42,637 nucleotides of DNA from Chloroflexota bacterium (GTDB lineage Bacteria > Chloroflexota > Anaerolineae > Anaerolineales > UBA11858), in contig JABGRQ010000089.1 of assembly GCA_018648225.1 (NCBI GenBank), positions 1 to 42,637 on the forward strand. Direction: 5' to 3'. Within the stretch, counting starts at the first letter, position 1. Each line of letters opens with the position of its first letter. The position numbers and the translations under genes were made by a program. Below are positions 23,137 to 31,642 of the stretch, in pieces. The notes under the pieces were generated by a model. It was given only the letters and a program-made list of their open reading frames with translations. It was not told the DNA's origin and ran no database searches.

Positions 23137-24458
23137 CAGACTATATACCCACTAAAGTTAATATTACTTACCAGCGCGGGGATGGCGGGCATAGCAGCCG
23201 CACCATCCCGTTTACGCATCCCTTTGCGGCTGTGGATATTACCGAGGCACGTTTGTACATCCGCAACCGGGTGGATGGCACGCTGTATGTGCAGATCAAG
23301 CTCTCCACACACCCCACGCAATGGGATTTGGGCACCGATTATACGGGCGATGTAACCCCTGCACCGGATGATACGGGCGCGCTCTCGGAAGCCGATTATC
23401 GCTATGAAATTGAAGTCAAAACAGCCACGGCAACGGTCACGGCGCAGGAGGGCATCTGGTTTAGTCGCGGCGATATTGCCACTGATCTGGCGCTGGATGA
23501 CCCGCCAACGAATGGGTATCATGTTTCGGCGGATCAGCTTGATGCGATGGATAGCGCTAACTCGCCTACGGGGGCGAATCCGTTTGCGACGATGAATGAT
23601 GTGGCGGGGGCGGATGCGATACTGGATACGGTTGATCCTACGGTCAACGATGATGCCAACGATGGCTATTTGGTGGGGGCGCATTGGGTGAATACGGTTA
23701 GCGGGGATGCGTTTGTTTGCACCGATAATAGCGTGGGCGCGGCGGTGTGGGATCAGGTGAACGGCGCAGCGGGTGGGACGGTGGACGTTGTTTCTAATGT
23801 GGCTCAAGATCGGCTATTGGGGCGCATTTCTGCTGGATCAGGCGATTCGGAGGAACTCACTGCGACACAGGCTAGAACACTGCTCAATGTTGAGGATGGA
23901 GCTGATGTAACCGATGGTACTAACGTGGCCGCGGCTGGGGCGGCGATATCGGGCGGGGCGCATCACGATGGATTTTCCGATTTTGTTGCAGATGAGCACT
24001 CACCAAGCGCGTCGGCCGGTGAAACTACAACCGGGACGGCTGCAAACAGGCATATAACGCCAGGCGGATTAGCGGGCAGCGATTACGGCAAACGGATAAT
24101 CGAGATCATGCACACCCAATCAGATACAGCCGTTTCTATTGGCGACGGGACTATTGGCATAGGGATCACCGCGGAGTTGAACGGTTGGAATATCGTTGAT
24201 TGCTATGCGTTTGTGCATACGCAGGGCGTAACCGGAACGACAGATATACAATTACGGCGACGGCGATCTGGCTCAGATGTAGATGTAATGAGCACAAAAG
24301 TCACTATCGGCGCAGAATATTACGCCAATGACGGTGTAATCAATACGGCTAACGACGACCTTGCAACAGGCGACCAGTTATATGTTGACGTTGATGCTGT
24401 ACACAGCGGCACAGCTCCCAATGGATTAACTGTTGCAATCGTTGCGCAATTACCATAG
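23133..24458 (+). CDS. Tail fibre protein, 441 aa
   Basis: The start ATG overlaps the previous stop. The N-terminal part (residues 1-120, with FTHPFAAVDITEARLYIRNR) is a beta domain like those that attach fibres to tails. The middle is low-complexity Asp/Gly/Thr-rich. Residues ~245-330 contain DRLLGRISAGSGDSEELT and LLNVEDGADVTDGTNV, motifs frequent in phage fibres. The last ~115 residues are a receptor-binding-like domain shared with 21764..22564. It probably decides host recognition together with its neighbours. Confidence 0.72.
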   Translation: MTDYIPTKVNITYQRGDGGHSSRTIPFTHPFAAVDITEARLYIRNRVDGTLYVQIKLSTHPTQWDLGTDYTGDVTPAPDDTGALSEADYRYEIEVKTATATVTAQEGIWFSRGDIATDLALDDPPTNGYHVSADQLDAMDSANSPTGANPFATMNDVAGADAILDTVDPTVNDDANDGYLVGAHWVNTVSGDAFVCTDNSVGAAVWDQVNGAAGGTVDVVSNVAQDRLLGRISAGSGDSEELTATQARTLLNVEDGADVTDGTNVAAAGAAISGGAHHDGFSDFVADEHSPSASAGETTTGTAANRHITPGGLAGSDYGKRIIEIMHTQSDTAVSIGDGTIGIGITAELNGWNIVDCYAFVHTQGVTGTTDIQLRRRRSGSDVDVMSTKVTIGAEYYANDGVINTANDDLATGDQLYVDVDAVHSGTAPNGLTVAIVAQLP

Positions 24459-24471
24459 GATTTTATAACAC

Positions 24472-25803
24472 ATGAGTAGCTGGACGGATGACTTTTTGGC
24501 AAAAAGCGATGATTCGAGACGTCAAATTGTGCGGCGGGCGCGGCATGGTTTGCATTTCGATTTGGGTCGCGGGCGTGTGAGGGCGCATTTTACCGGCGCC
24601 CCTTGTCATTATCGCGATTCCGATGGTCTGTGGAAACCTATATCGACCAGATTGCAATTAGATAGCAGCACAGGTAAATACGGCGCTCCCGGAATTGCAA
24701 CACGTTTTGATTTGGACGGCACGATTATGGCGCTGCGGCATAGCCAGCGAAATACACGGATTGGGATATATAGGCCACGTCAAGAAAAATTTACGCCTCT
24801 GATTGTATTACCGAGTGGGGTTGTAGCGAATAATACGATGATTCGCGAAACACGGTTATTTAGCGAGCACACTTTTCTAAAAGAAGATGGCATAAAGCAA
24901 AATATTGTTGTCAATTCTGTTCCGGCGGGTTTCGGGCAGGCTATATCCGGTGATATTTTATGTGTCGAGACGTTGATTGATTATGATCTTCCTGATGGTC
25001 TTGTTTCAGAATTACCGCGCTTTGCAGAGTATGTGTTTCCGGAGCCACACAGCTATGACGATAGCGGGCGTCGTCTAAAGACATTACGTTATGCAAAAAA
25101 AGTGGGCGTATCTCAGTATATTTACACTGGTGTATTGGTTATTGATATTGAGTTGGCGAAATTCCCGCTAACCATTGACCCTGATTTTAGCGGTGATACG
25201 GCAGATGGGTATATCGAGGGCATAAGTTCTAGTTGGTCTACGGCAAGAGGCACGGCTAGTTCGCATGGTACATCCGATGCGGCGAACGGCGTAGGAGCGT
25301 ATTCGTACTCGACTACATTTCACATTCTTCGTCAATTCTGTAAATTTGATACATCATCTATTCCAGATGGAGATACAATTACCCAGGTCAACCTAAAATT
25401 GACGTGCGAAGCAGTACAAGTAACAGGTAATAATTTAGATGTGCAGATTGTGAAACAAGATTGGTCAAGTCAAGACCCAATAGCGTCTGGTAATAGAGAA
25501 GCGGCGTATGATAATTGTCTGTCTGGGACATTAGATGATGCAATTTGGCAGAACACATCTGGATTAGTAGCCGGAACGCAGTATGTAAGCGGCAATCTCA
25601 ATACGGGGTGGGTTAGCAAAACGGGGAATACCTATTACAGTTTGAGATCAAGTCTTGATTATGACAATGATCCCCCGCCCGCATCACCAAACACGTTTGA
25701 ATTTATGACGATACGATCATCGGATCATGCAACGCCGGGGGATCGCCCAATACTTACGGTTGAGTATGGCACTGGCTTTGTTCAGCAAGTGGTGATGTTT
25801 TAG
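24472..25803 (+). CDS. Tail-associated protein with DNRLRE domain, 443 aa
   Basis: The N-terminal ~230 residues form a compact domain (HYRDSDGLWKPISTRLQLD, FDLDGTIMALRHSQ) also seen in large secreted bacterial proteins. The C-terminal half (residues ~235-440) is a DNRLRE-like beta domain: FCKFDTSSIPDGDTITQVNL and the final RPILTVEYGTGF are diagnostic. Base composition is visibly more AT-rich and codon use differs from the neighbouring structural genes, suggesting recent acquisition. It is the last gene of the late operon before the terminator. Confidence 0.6.
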   Translation: MSSWTDDFLAKSDDSRRQIVRRARHGLHFDLGRGRVRAHFTGAPCHYRDSDGLWKPISTRLQLDSSTGKYGAPGIATRFDLDGTIMALRHSQRNTRIGIYRPRQEKFTPLIVLPSGVVANNTMIRETRLFSEHTFLKEDGIKQNIVVNSVPAGFGQAISGDILCVETLIDYDLPDGLVSELPRFAEYVFPEPHSYDDSGRRLKTLRYAKKVGVSQYIYTGVLVIDIELAKFPLTIDPDFSGDTADGYIEGISSSWSTARGTASSHGTSDAANGVGAYSYSTTFHILRQFCKFDTSSIPDGDTITQVNLKLTCEAVQVTGNNLDVQIVKQDWSSQDPIASGNREAAYDNCLSGTLDDAIWQNTSGLVAGTQYVSGNLNTGWVSKTGNTYYSLRSSLDYDNDPPPASPNTFEFMTIRSSDHATPGDRPILTVEYGTGFVQQVVMF

Positions 25804-25907
25804 GATAAAACCTGAAAGTGGTGTTCCGATATTATGCCCTTAGACGACTTTGACCGCCACGTAATCGCACCTGTTATGGGTTGCGTTTGCTCCTTAGAGA
25901 AAGCATG

Positions 25908-25964
25908 AAACTGTGCCTATAGACAAGGGCCCCCACGGGCGCATGGCCCATAGGCACAGTTTTT
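25908..25964 (+). terminator. Late operon terminator
   Basis: ACTGTGCCTAT (25910-25920) pairs perfectly with ATAGGCACAGT (25950-25960), with an inner GGCC/GGCC helix, and TTTTT follows. It ends the ~24-kb late transcript. On the opposite strand it would act after the degenerate repressor-like gene, whose reading frame runs into it. Confidence 0.85.
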
Positions 25965-26262
25965 ATATCAGCGTTTTTTTTTAGTTCGGGGGGCGGGTAG
26001 TAGTAGTGGATTTCGGCAAGGATTGTTTTGTCGTCCCGGTCTGCGGTGATGGTTTGGAGCAAACTAAGCAACTCGTTAATCTCTTCAAGCAGGGGGTTCA
26101 TTTCGCGCGGTGGTGGCATAATGCCTGCGGCGCGTAATATCGATTCTTCCGGGCGGCGCAAAGCATGGGCGATAGCACGTAATATGCGGGGGTCTGGAGT
26201 ATTTACCTTGCCAGCTTCATAATTGCTGATTGATTAAATCGTTGCCAATCTGTAAATACTTA

Positions 26263-26291
26263 TTGACAACGGGTTTATATTTGTGTATACT
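26263..26291 (+). promoter_or_regulatory. Near-consensus promoter for the early/control operon
   Basis: TTGACA (26263-26268), 17 bases and TATACT (26286-26291) form the best promoter in the window. The palindrome AACGATACGTT (26307-26317) just downstream could be an operator. The promoter overlaps the 5' part of the broken repressor-like gene on the other strand. Confidence 0.8.
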
Positions 26292-26341
26292 TTGTCCACG
26301 TTCATAAACGATACGTTAATGCAGGTGACGAGCCATCAAAT

Positions 26342-26623
26342 ATGAAGAATATTTCAACGATCACAACCAAGTATAGAGAAGAGCAGGAACTTACTCAGGA
26401 GCAATTCGGGGAAGTGTTGTTTGAGCACGTTCCAGGAATGAGCGCGAAATCGAGACAGAATATATCGGCATGGGAAAAAGGAAACCAGCAACCACTGTAT
26501 CAGGATGTGGTGCTGGTTTTGTTGTATCACCGAGATTGGCGTTTTGATTGGGCGCACGAAGTCTTGGCTGTGTTGAAGCCGCATATATGGGCGTTAGATG
26601 AGCCAGTTTATTTACCCGAGTAA
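26342..26623 (+). CDS. XRE/Cro-like transcriptional regulator, 93 aa
   Basis: Residues ~10-55 form an XRE helix-turn-helix: KYREEQELTQEQFGEVL (helices 1-2), then SAKSRQNISAWEKGNQQP (recognition helix and the usual I-S-x-W-E-x-G ending). The domain is followed by a short hydrophobic helix (VVLVLLYHRDW). It is the first gene after a strong promoter and lies opposite the broken CI-like gene, so it occupies the Cro position. It probably binds the operator region around 26290-26320. Confidence 0.8.
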   Translation: MKNISTITTKYREEQELTQEQFGEVLFEHVPGMSAKSRQNISAWEKGNQQPLYQDVVLVLLYHRDWRFDWAHEVLAVLKPHIWALDEPVYLPE

Positions 26624-26670
26624 GAGCAATCAGGCCGGACTTGTGAGGAGGACGGTGGTGAGCATGGTGT

Positions 26671-26796
26671 ATGGAAGTCGAATTGGTCATCGTCTACGTG
26701 CCGCTGGAAACGGCGGCTCAAATTGCAGCCTGCCGCCAGGGAAGATTGTGTTATGAAACGCCGCTTTCGTGGACGATCAATAAATATCAATGTTAA
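26671..26796 (+). CDS. Possible 41-aa protein
   Basis: A short frame from ATG 26671 to TAA 26796 (start MEVELVIVYVPLETAAQ) lies between the regulator and the next small gene and overlaps the latter. A GAGGAGGA sequence is present 20-27 bases upstream, too far for an ideal site. An alternative frame starting at 26664 is also short. Low confidence. Confidence 0.3.
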   Translation: MEVELVIVYVPLETAAQIAACRQGRLCYETPLSWTINKYQC

Positions 26797-26947
26797 ACCG
26801 CCACATAAAACCATTGTTATTAAGCCAGACGCGGCCAGTCTGTTTAATACCGCGCTGATTCTGGAGGCGCAGAGCGATAACCCGCGACCGATGCGAGAAG
26901 TCTTTGATGATTTATTTGGCGAACATTTAGTTCGGCAGAACGCATAG
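26753..26947 (+). CDS. Small unknown protein, 64 aa
   Basis: ATG 26753 starts a basic-then-acidic protein: KRRFRGRS at the N-terminus, a strand-rich centre (ININVKPPHKTIVIKP), and an acidic helical end (REVFDDLFGEHLV). It lies in the control region before the tRNA. No family recognised. Confidence 0.5.
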   Translation: MKRRFRGRSININVKPPHKTIVIKPDAASLFNTALILEAQSDNPRPMREVFDDLFGEHLVRQNA

Positions 26948-26983
26948 TTGCGCTCTCAGCGCACGTAATACTTACAACCATCA

Positions 26984-27023
26984 CAACCCCGCCGCATGGA
27001 TAGGCGTCTGCATGGCGGGGTTG
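26984..27023 (+). promoter_or_regulatory. Hairpin upstream of the tRNA
   Basis: CAACCCCGC at 26984 pairs with GCGGGGTTG ending at 27023, and CATG elements extend the stem. No T-run follows. It may separate the regulator transcript from the tRNA or protect a processed 5' end. Confidence 0.45.
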
Positions 27024-27035
27024 CGGTCAACATCA

Positions 27036-27108
27036 GCACACGTAGCTCAATTGGTAGAGCAGGCCCTTCGTAAGGGCCAGGCCGCAGGTTCGAAGCCTGC
27101 CGTGTGCT
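27036..27108 (+). tRNA. tRNA-Thr (anticodon CGT)
   Basis: A complete cloverleaf can be drawn: acceptor GCACACG/CGTGTGC, D-arm GCTC..GAGC, anticodon stem GGCCC/GGGCC with loop TTCGTAA (anticodon CGT), and T-arm GCAGG-TTCGAAG-CCTGC. The CCA end is not encoded. It reads ACG codons, which are visibly frequent in the phage structural genes, so it may support late translation. It could also be linked to the integration site of the nearby recombinase. Confidence 0.92.
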
Positions 27109-27110
27109 CT

Positions 27111-27148
27111 CTGCGGAGGAGGAGTCGGATGGGACCGACTCGCCGCAG
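27111..27148 (+). ncRNA. Nested hairpin after the tRNA
   Basis: CTGCGG (27111-27116) pairs with CCGCAG (27143-27148), enclosing the perfect hairpin GAGTCGG-ATGGGA-CCGACTC (27122-27141). It directly follows the tRNA and may be a processing or protective structure, or part of the following tRNA-like element. Confidence 0.4.
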
Positions 27149-27156
27149 TAACTAAC

Positions 27157-27270
27157 GAGCGGAAGCCGAACGGACGGCGGTTAAATAGGAGCTTGCAACA
27201 AAAAGGAGAAACCTGGGACTGCTTTACTCCTGTGCTGAAGGTCCCTGCGGGTTCGAATCCCGCCCGCTCA
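27157..27270 (+). tRNA. tRNA-like element, candidate attP core
   Basis: The 3' end reads GCGGG-TTCGAAT-CCCGC (perfect T-arm) followed by CCGCTC, which pairs with GAGCGG at 27157-27162, and a D-arm-like GCC..GGC lies after the 5' strand. The middle (~60 bases longer than normal) cannot be folded into a standard anticodon arm. GGGAC/GTCCC and GGAG/CTCC pairings are seen instead. It may be a rearranged tRNA, a tmRNA-like domain or the 3' end of a host tRNA captured as phage attachment site. The recombinase gene lies just downstream, the usual position for attP. Confidence 0.4.
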
Positions 27271-27302
27271 ATTACAAGCATAGCATAGTCAGGAGACGAC
27301 CA

Positions 27303-27452
27303 GTGAATTTGGGACAGTTTTTGAATGGATTTGTAAAAGATTCGCAGACGTTTTGGACTGCCGCAATAGGCTCGGTGGTGTTCCTGTGTATTTTTGGCTA
27401 TTTTTACAACAAATTGAGGGTGAATAATGGACTGGCAAAACGAATTCCGTAA
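27303..27452 (+). CDS. Small single-span membrane protein, 49 aa
   Basis: A GTG start with AGGAG about 8 bases upstream begins a protein with one clear membrane segment (residues ~22-38: TAAIGSVVFLCIFGYFY) flanked by short polar ends. It overlaps the recombinase start by 26 bases. Function unknown. Small membrane proteins next to integrases can be superinfection or lysogeny factors, but nothing here proves that. Confidence 0.5.
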   Translation: MNLGQFLNGFVKDSQTFWTAAIGSVVFLCIFGYFYNKLRVNNGLAKRIP

Positions 27453-28326
27453 TTATCTCGAAACTGAGGGTATGGCGCCCAACAGCATCAGCGCTTATAG
27501 CAGCGACATGAACATCTACGCCGATTGGTTCCTGACCACCAACGAGCGCCAATTCGATCCGCACTCACTGGTGGGCGCCGATGTGCGCGAATACAGGCGC
27601 TATTGTATCGAGCAGGCGCGTGTCAAGGCCAGCACCTGGAACCGTCGCCGGGCATCTATGGCCGCATTTGCAATATGGTCCCGAGCGCAGAATTACATTA
27701 TGGGGGATCCGCTGCATGGCGTCCCTGAGCAAGATCAGCGCACCCTGCCGCCCTATTGGCTCAAGCCCAAAGAGTTTCGGGCATTCCGGCGACAGATGGA
27801 AATCAACGTCAACCGTGCCCGTCTGGGCACAGCCGAGCGCAAAGCGGCAGTCCGCGATTGGGCAGCCTTCTCGTTGATGCTCTATGCCGGGTTGCGGGTG
27901 AGTGAAGTTGTGAACATGCGCCGCGAATATCTACTGCTGCGCGAACGTAGTGGTAGCGTCGAAATACGAAACAGCAAGCGCAACACCGATGCGATCTTGC
28001 CGCTGAATTTCGAAGCGCGTGCAGCCGTCAGTGCGTGGCTGTCCATAGCGCCGGATGGTGAGCTTATATTCGATGTGACCGCTCGCACCATGCAGCGGCG
28101 CATCAAGGAGTTGGCAGTCGATGCGCGTATCGAGAACTGTGACGACATCACGCCGCATTGGTTGCGTCATACGTTCGTGCGCAGGCTGGCCGTCAATGAC
28201 GATGGCACAATCAACAACCCGCCGGGGTTTGTGCAGCACTTCGCACGGCATCAGCACCAGTCCACAACAGAGCGTTATTACCAAGCCAACTATGCCGACC
28301 TCGAGCGCATGGCCGAAGGGTTGTAG
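27427..28326 (+). CDS. Tyrosine recombinase (phage integrase, XerC/D-like)
   Basis: The 299-aa protein has the SAM-like N-terminal DNA-binding domain (residues ~1-90) and a complete catalytic set: Arg157 (AGLRVSE), Lys184, His244-x-x-Arg247 (HWLRH), His275 and Tyr284/285. It catalyses site-specific recombination, presumably phage integration and excision at the tRNA-type site just upstream. It lacks the IntI-specific insertion seen in the 36329 gene, so it is a different recombinase. Its codon use (more ATC, CGC and AAC) differs slightly from the neighbours. Confidence 0.85.
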   Translation: MDWQNEFRNYLETEGMAPNSISAYSSDMNIYADWFLTTNERQFDPHSLVGADVREYRRYCIEQARVKASTWNRRRASMAAFAIWSRAQNYIMGDPLHGVPEQDQRTLPPYWLKPKEFRAFRRQMEINVNRARLGTAERKAAVRDWAAFSLMLYAGLRVSEVVNMRREYLLLRERSGSVEIRNSKRNTDAILPLNFEARAAVSAWLSIAPDGELIFDVTARTMQRRIKELAVDARIENCDDITPHWLRHTFVRRLAVNDDGTINNPPGFVQHFARHQHQSTTERYYQANYADLERMAEGL

Positions 28327-28687
28327 CCAGATGCACGCCGCCGCTGTATCAGTTAAGGCAGTAGCAGAGAGAATCGCAATGTTCACGTTTTCACGGCGCA
28401 GCGTGGCGTGGCTGGCTGTGTCCCAGAAAAGGCGGCTTGTGTGTCGAATAAGTATCCTTATGCGATATTTTGAGCGTGTGGCAGGCTGGTTTTACGCTCC
28501 CCTGGGGTGTGTAAGCGCCTGCGGGGATGTCGCATAAGGCATGGGTATACAGGGGGGTAGGGGGGGGTGTACCTTTCATCGGGGTTTTGGCCGACCCCGC
28601 GCTCAGGCCGCTGTGAATGCCGAGCATTTTTGAAGAAAACGTCTTTAGGAAAATATTGCACAAATTTTTACAGGAAAAGGTTCAGCT
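28327..28687 (+). other. 361-base gap with G-tracts; no convincing gene
   Basis: A frame from ATG 28379 to 28537 (52 aa, basic with a hydrophobic end) is open but has a poor ribosome-binding site. At 28543-28580 there are G-runs (GGG, GGGGGG, GGGGGGGG, GGGG) that could form a G-quadruplex on the + strand. AGGAAAAGG before 28688 is the ribosome-binding site of the primase gene. I see no convincing promoter. Confidence 0.45.
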
Positions 28688-31642
28688 ATGGAAAATGACT
28701 TCAACGAATTCATCGAGCGGGTAAAAGGCAAGGTTGACATCACGGATGTGGTAGAGAAATGCGGATTTTCTCTCAGGAAGGATGGCGGGGGGAATTACCG
28801 GGCCACATCGCCCAAGAGCCTGGTGATATGCCCGCAGCACAGCAACTATTTTCATTATGGCGATGAAGGTTCTAAGGGCTGGACTGGCGACCACATTACA
28901 TTTGTGCAAACCTATGGGGATAGACCCGTCTTCATGGAAGCGTTGCGTTTTGTGGCTGATCTGGCTGGCGAAGCCATGCCTGAGTTTTCTAACCGCGGCG
29001 CTTCTCCTGCTGCTGTGGCTTTCAGGGAGCGGACTGAGTTGTGGGATATTGTTGGAAATTGGCTCGGAAAGCAGTTGTGGGCCAATGCTGCTGCTGTGGC
29101 GTATGCCCGCGGGCGGGGCTGGACGGATGAGACTATCCATAAGGCGCGGTTGGGGTTCACAGGGGCCACACCGGAACTGAAAGAAGATTTGCGGGGCGAG
29201 ATGCGCATGTACGAACATGACCCGCTTGCTCCTGCTGCTGTGGCTGTTCTGGGGTTGGAAGCAATCCGTGGGGTAGATGGGATACGTGATTGGTGTAAAA
29301 AGTACGATGTCAATTTTGATGAACTGCCAGAGAGTGCAAAGAAAGGGCGCATTTGGGGGTTGCTGGATTTCCCCAGGTTGGTGTACCCACACGTAGAGCG
29401 GGGGCGGATTGTGTATTTCTCTGCCCGGAACTTAAAATGGGGAGGGGGTGCGGGGGAGGGGGTGCTGATTGCCGATAAGGACTATAAAAGCTGGAATTTA
29501 CCCAAAGTGCTGGTGGGGGAGCGCCCGCGCTATTTTAACCATCTGTACCACCCCAGCGCTGATGAAGTTGTGATTGCCGAAGGACCTGCCGATGGGATTA
29601 CCTGGGGGCAGTGGGGCGTGGCCTGTGAATGTTTGGTTAGCGCCGGGATGGGTGCAGATGTGGAAGAGCATTTGCAAAATGTCAAACGCGTGTTTGCGGG
29701 CACCGATAACGGTGAAACTGGCAGGAAGGCGATAGGGCGGATTGGGGATGGGATTGGCCCACTGGTGCGAGTGCTGACTTTTCCGGTAGATCAGGAAAAT
29801 GGCGAAGACGCGAATGATTGGCTGCAGGATATGCTCAAATCGGAGCTGGTGCCAGCGTTGGAGCCAACGAAAAAAAATAACGAGAACGCATCTGTGAAGG
29901 CCCAGCGAGAACAGGCACGCAAATTGATGGATAATTCTGAGCCTTATGTACTGTATCTCACTCAGGGGCTGGAAAGTTTGTCGTTGCTACGCCAGGAGTA
30001 TATATTGGGGAAGATTGTGAAGCTGTCGGAGCGCCTGGGGGAAGAATATGATTTTTATCGTAAGGATATTGGCGACGCGACCGGCAAGGGTGTGCAATGG
30101 CTGGATCGTCAAATAAAAAAAATACGCCAGAAAGAAGAACTAGAGCGCAAAGAGGAAGATGAAAAGGAATCGCTGGATATTGTTGAATTTATCGGGCAAA
30201 AAATACATGAGCAGCGCCCGGATGGCAGCGTAGGGACGTGGATGGTAGAGATTGTTTTTGACCGAGAGACCAATACACCGGGATTTGCGTACCGTGACCC
30301 GGATGGCGTAATTGGCGAAGCCAAAAGTCTGACGATTGGCAATGTTGAATATATACCCCCAATTGAAGCTATGGACCTTTACGCCGAAATGGAGCCAGAA
30401 GAATGTACGATTGTTGTGCCTGGTAAATTGGGCGAAGAAAAAGAAACAGTCGAATTAGTAGATGATATTTATAGCTTTTTGAAACGGTATTTCTTCTGGA
30501 CAGATATGAAATGGTGCCGGTTGTCTGCATACTATGTATTGCTGACATGGGTTTATGACGCATTTTCGATTGTGCCCTATTTACGAGCGCTGGGCGACTA
30601 CGGCAGCGGAAAGACCCAATTAATCTGGCGCATCGGGTATTTGTGCTATCGACTCATCAAAACGGGCGGAGCGACAACCGTATCCCCTATTTTTCGCATT
30701 TTGGACGAGTGGGGGGGGACGCTGTTTCTGGACGAAGTGGACACCAAAAATAAAGAGACATATAACGATTTTATGACGATTTTACTCACAGGCTTCCAGC
30801 GTGGCATTCCGGTGCTGCGCTCCAGTGAAGGGGGTGGCAAAAAGGGATATAAACAGGAAACTTTTAAAGTATATGGTCCAAAACTAATTTCGAGCCGCAA
30901 ACGTTTTTTGGATAAAGCATTGGAAAGCCGCTGCCTGACACATGAAACTGTTAGCGTAGACGAAATTGAATTATCCGAATTCGGAATACCTTCTATTTTG
31001 CCGCCCGTGTTCTACGAAGAAGCCGAGGAGATTCGCAATCGGCTGCTGACATGGCGATTAAGAACATGGAAAAAACACATTTTCACCGACAAGGATTTTG
31101 TAAAAGGCGTCACGCTGCGTTTACAACAGGTAACGGCTGGGCTGATGAAGCTGGCCGATGATCCAAAAGTTAAAGCCGATGTGGAAGAATTGCTGCAAAA
31201 CTTTATGAAATATGAAGTGGCTGAAAGAGCAATGACAACGGAAGCGCGCACGCTGGAAGCGATTATTGATATTAGCACCGACGAAAATTTGCGCAATGAA
31301 TATAAAGAGCGCCAATGGATTGATTTGAGCGAAGGCTCTCCGAGAGTGATGAAACCCAACCACGAAGCTGCCATCTACGATGAAGATGGTTCTGTGATTG
31401 GGTTATATTTCGGATCTATTGTATGGCGTGCCAATATTTTGATGAATGAACAAATTGCGCTCGATGGCGGCAAAAGCGGTAATAGTCCCAAGAAAAACGA
31501 TAATGAATTAAGCGGCAAAAAGATTGGGCATGTAGTACGCACGTTTGGTTTTGTGGTTGATGGCCGACATCGTACCTATGGCACATATATGCTGCTAAAC
31601 AAAGATCGTTTGCACGGCCTGCGCTTGCGCTATGGCCTTTAG
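28688..31642 (+). CDS. Primase-helicase fusion, 984 aa
   Basis: The N-terminus (residues 1-80) resembles a CHC2-type primase zinc domain, but most of its expected Cys residues are missing, ending in GDHITFV. A TOPRIM-like part follows: VVIAEGPADG (residue ~294) and GTDNGETG (residue ~338). After a charged linker (residues ~400-500), a helicase/ATPase domain carries Walker A GDYGSGKTQL (residue ~636) and Walker B TLFLDEVDT (residue ~678). Such fusions prime and unwind DNA for phage or plasmid replication. It is the only recognisable replication gene; there is no DNA polymerase in the window. Confidence 0.82.
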   Translation: MENDFNEFIERVKGKVDITDVVEKCGFSLRKDGGGNYRATSPKSLVICPQHSNYFHYGDEGSKGWTGDHITFVQTYGDRPVFMEALRFVADLAGEAMPEFSNRGASPAAVAFRERTELWDIVGNWLGKQLWANAAAVAYARGRGWTDETIHKARLGFTGATPELKEDLRGEMRMYEHDPLAPAAVAVLGLEAIRGVDGIRDWCKKYDVNFDELPESAKKGRIWGLLDFPRLVYPHVERGRIVYFSARNLKWGGGAGEGVLIADKDYKSWNLPKVLVGERPRYFNHLYHPSADEVVIAEGPADGITWGQWGVACECLVSAGMGADVEEHLQNVKRVFAGTDNGETGRKAIGRIGDGIGPLVRVLTFPVDQENGEDANDWLQDMLKSELVPALEPTKKNNENASVKAQREQARKLMDNSEPYVLYLTQGLESLSLLRQEYILGKIVKLSERLGEEYDFYRKDIGDATGKGVQWLDRQIKKIRQKEELERKEEDEKESLDIVEFIGQKIHEQRPDGSVGTWMVEIVFDRETNTPGFAYRDPDGVIGEAKSLTIGNVEYIPPIEAMDLYAEMEPEECTIVVPGKLGEEKETVELVDDIYSFLKRYFFWTDMKWCRLSAYYVLLTWVYDAFSIVPYLRALGDYGSGKTQLIWRIGYLCYRLIKTGGATTVSPIFRILDEWGGTLFLDEVDTKNKETYNDFMTILLTGFQRGIPVLRSSEGGGKKGYKQETFKVYGPKLISSRKRFLDKALESRCLTHETVSVDEIELSEFGIPSILPPVFYEEAEEIRNRLLTWRLRTWKKHIFTDKDFVKGVTLRLQQVTAGLMKLADDPKVKADVEELLQNFMKYEVAERAMTTEARTLEAIIDISTDENLRNEYKERQWIDLSEGSPRVMKPNHEAAIYDEDGSVIGLYFGSIVWRANILMNEQIALDGGKSGNSPKKNDNELSGKKIGHVVRTFGFVVDGRHRTYGTYMLLNKDRLHGLRLRYGL

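Larger units (their letters stand above)
25874..26305 (-). pseudogene. Broken CI-like (XRE) repressor
   Basis: Read on the minus strand from ATG 26305, the frame encodes LSISIYRLATI, then TAA, then SISNYEAGK and DPRILRAIAHALRRPEE with ESILRAAGIMPPP. These are recognisable parts of an XRE-type repressor: helix 2, recognition helix and the post-HTH segment. The stop sits in the middle of the helix-turn-helix, and about five residues expected between the two halves are missing. No good internal start exists (a TTG at 26161 would lack the HTH). The intact remainder ends through the terminator. It is probably a remnant of a lysogeny repressor. Confidence 0.6.

Noticed and set aside
25833-25907. 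24-residue frame (ATG 25833) before the late terminator
   Set aside because: No ribosome-binding site and no recognisable feature.
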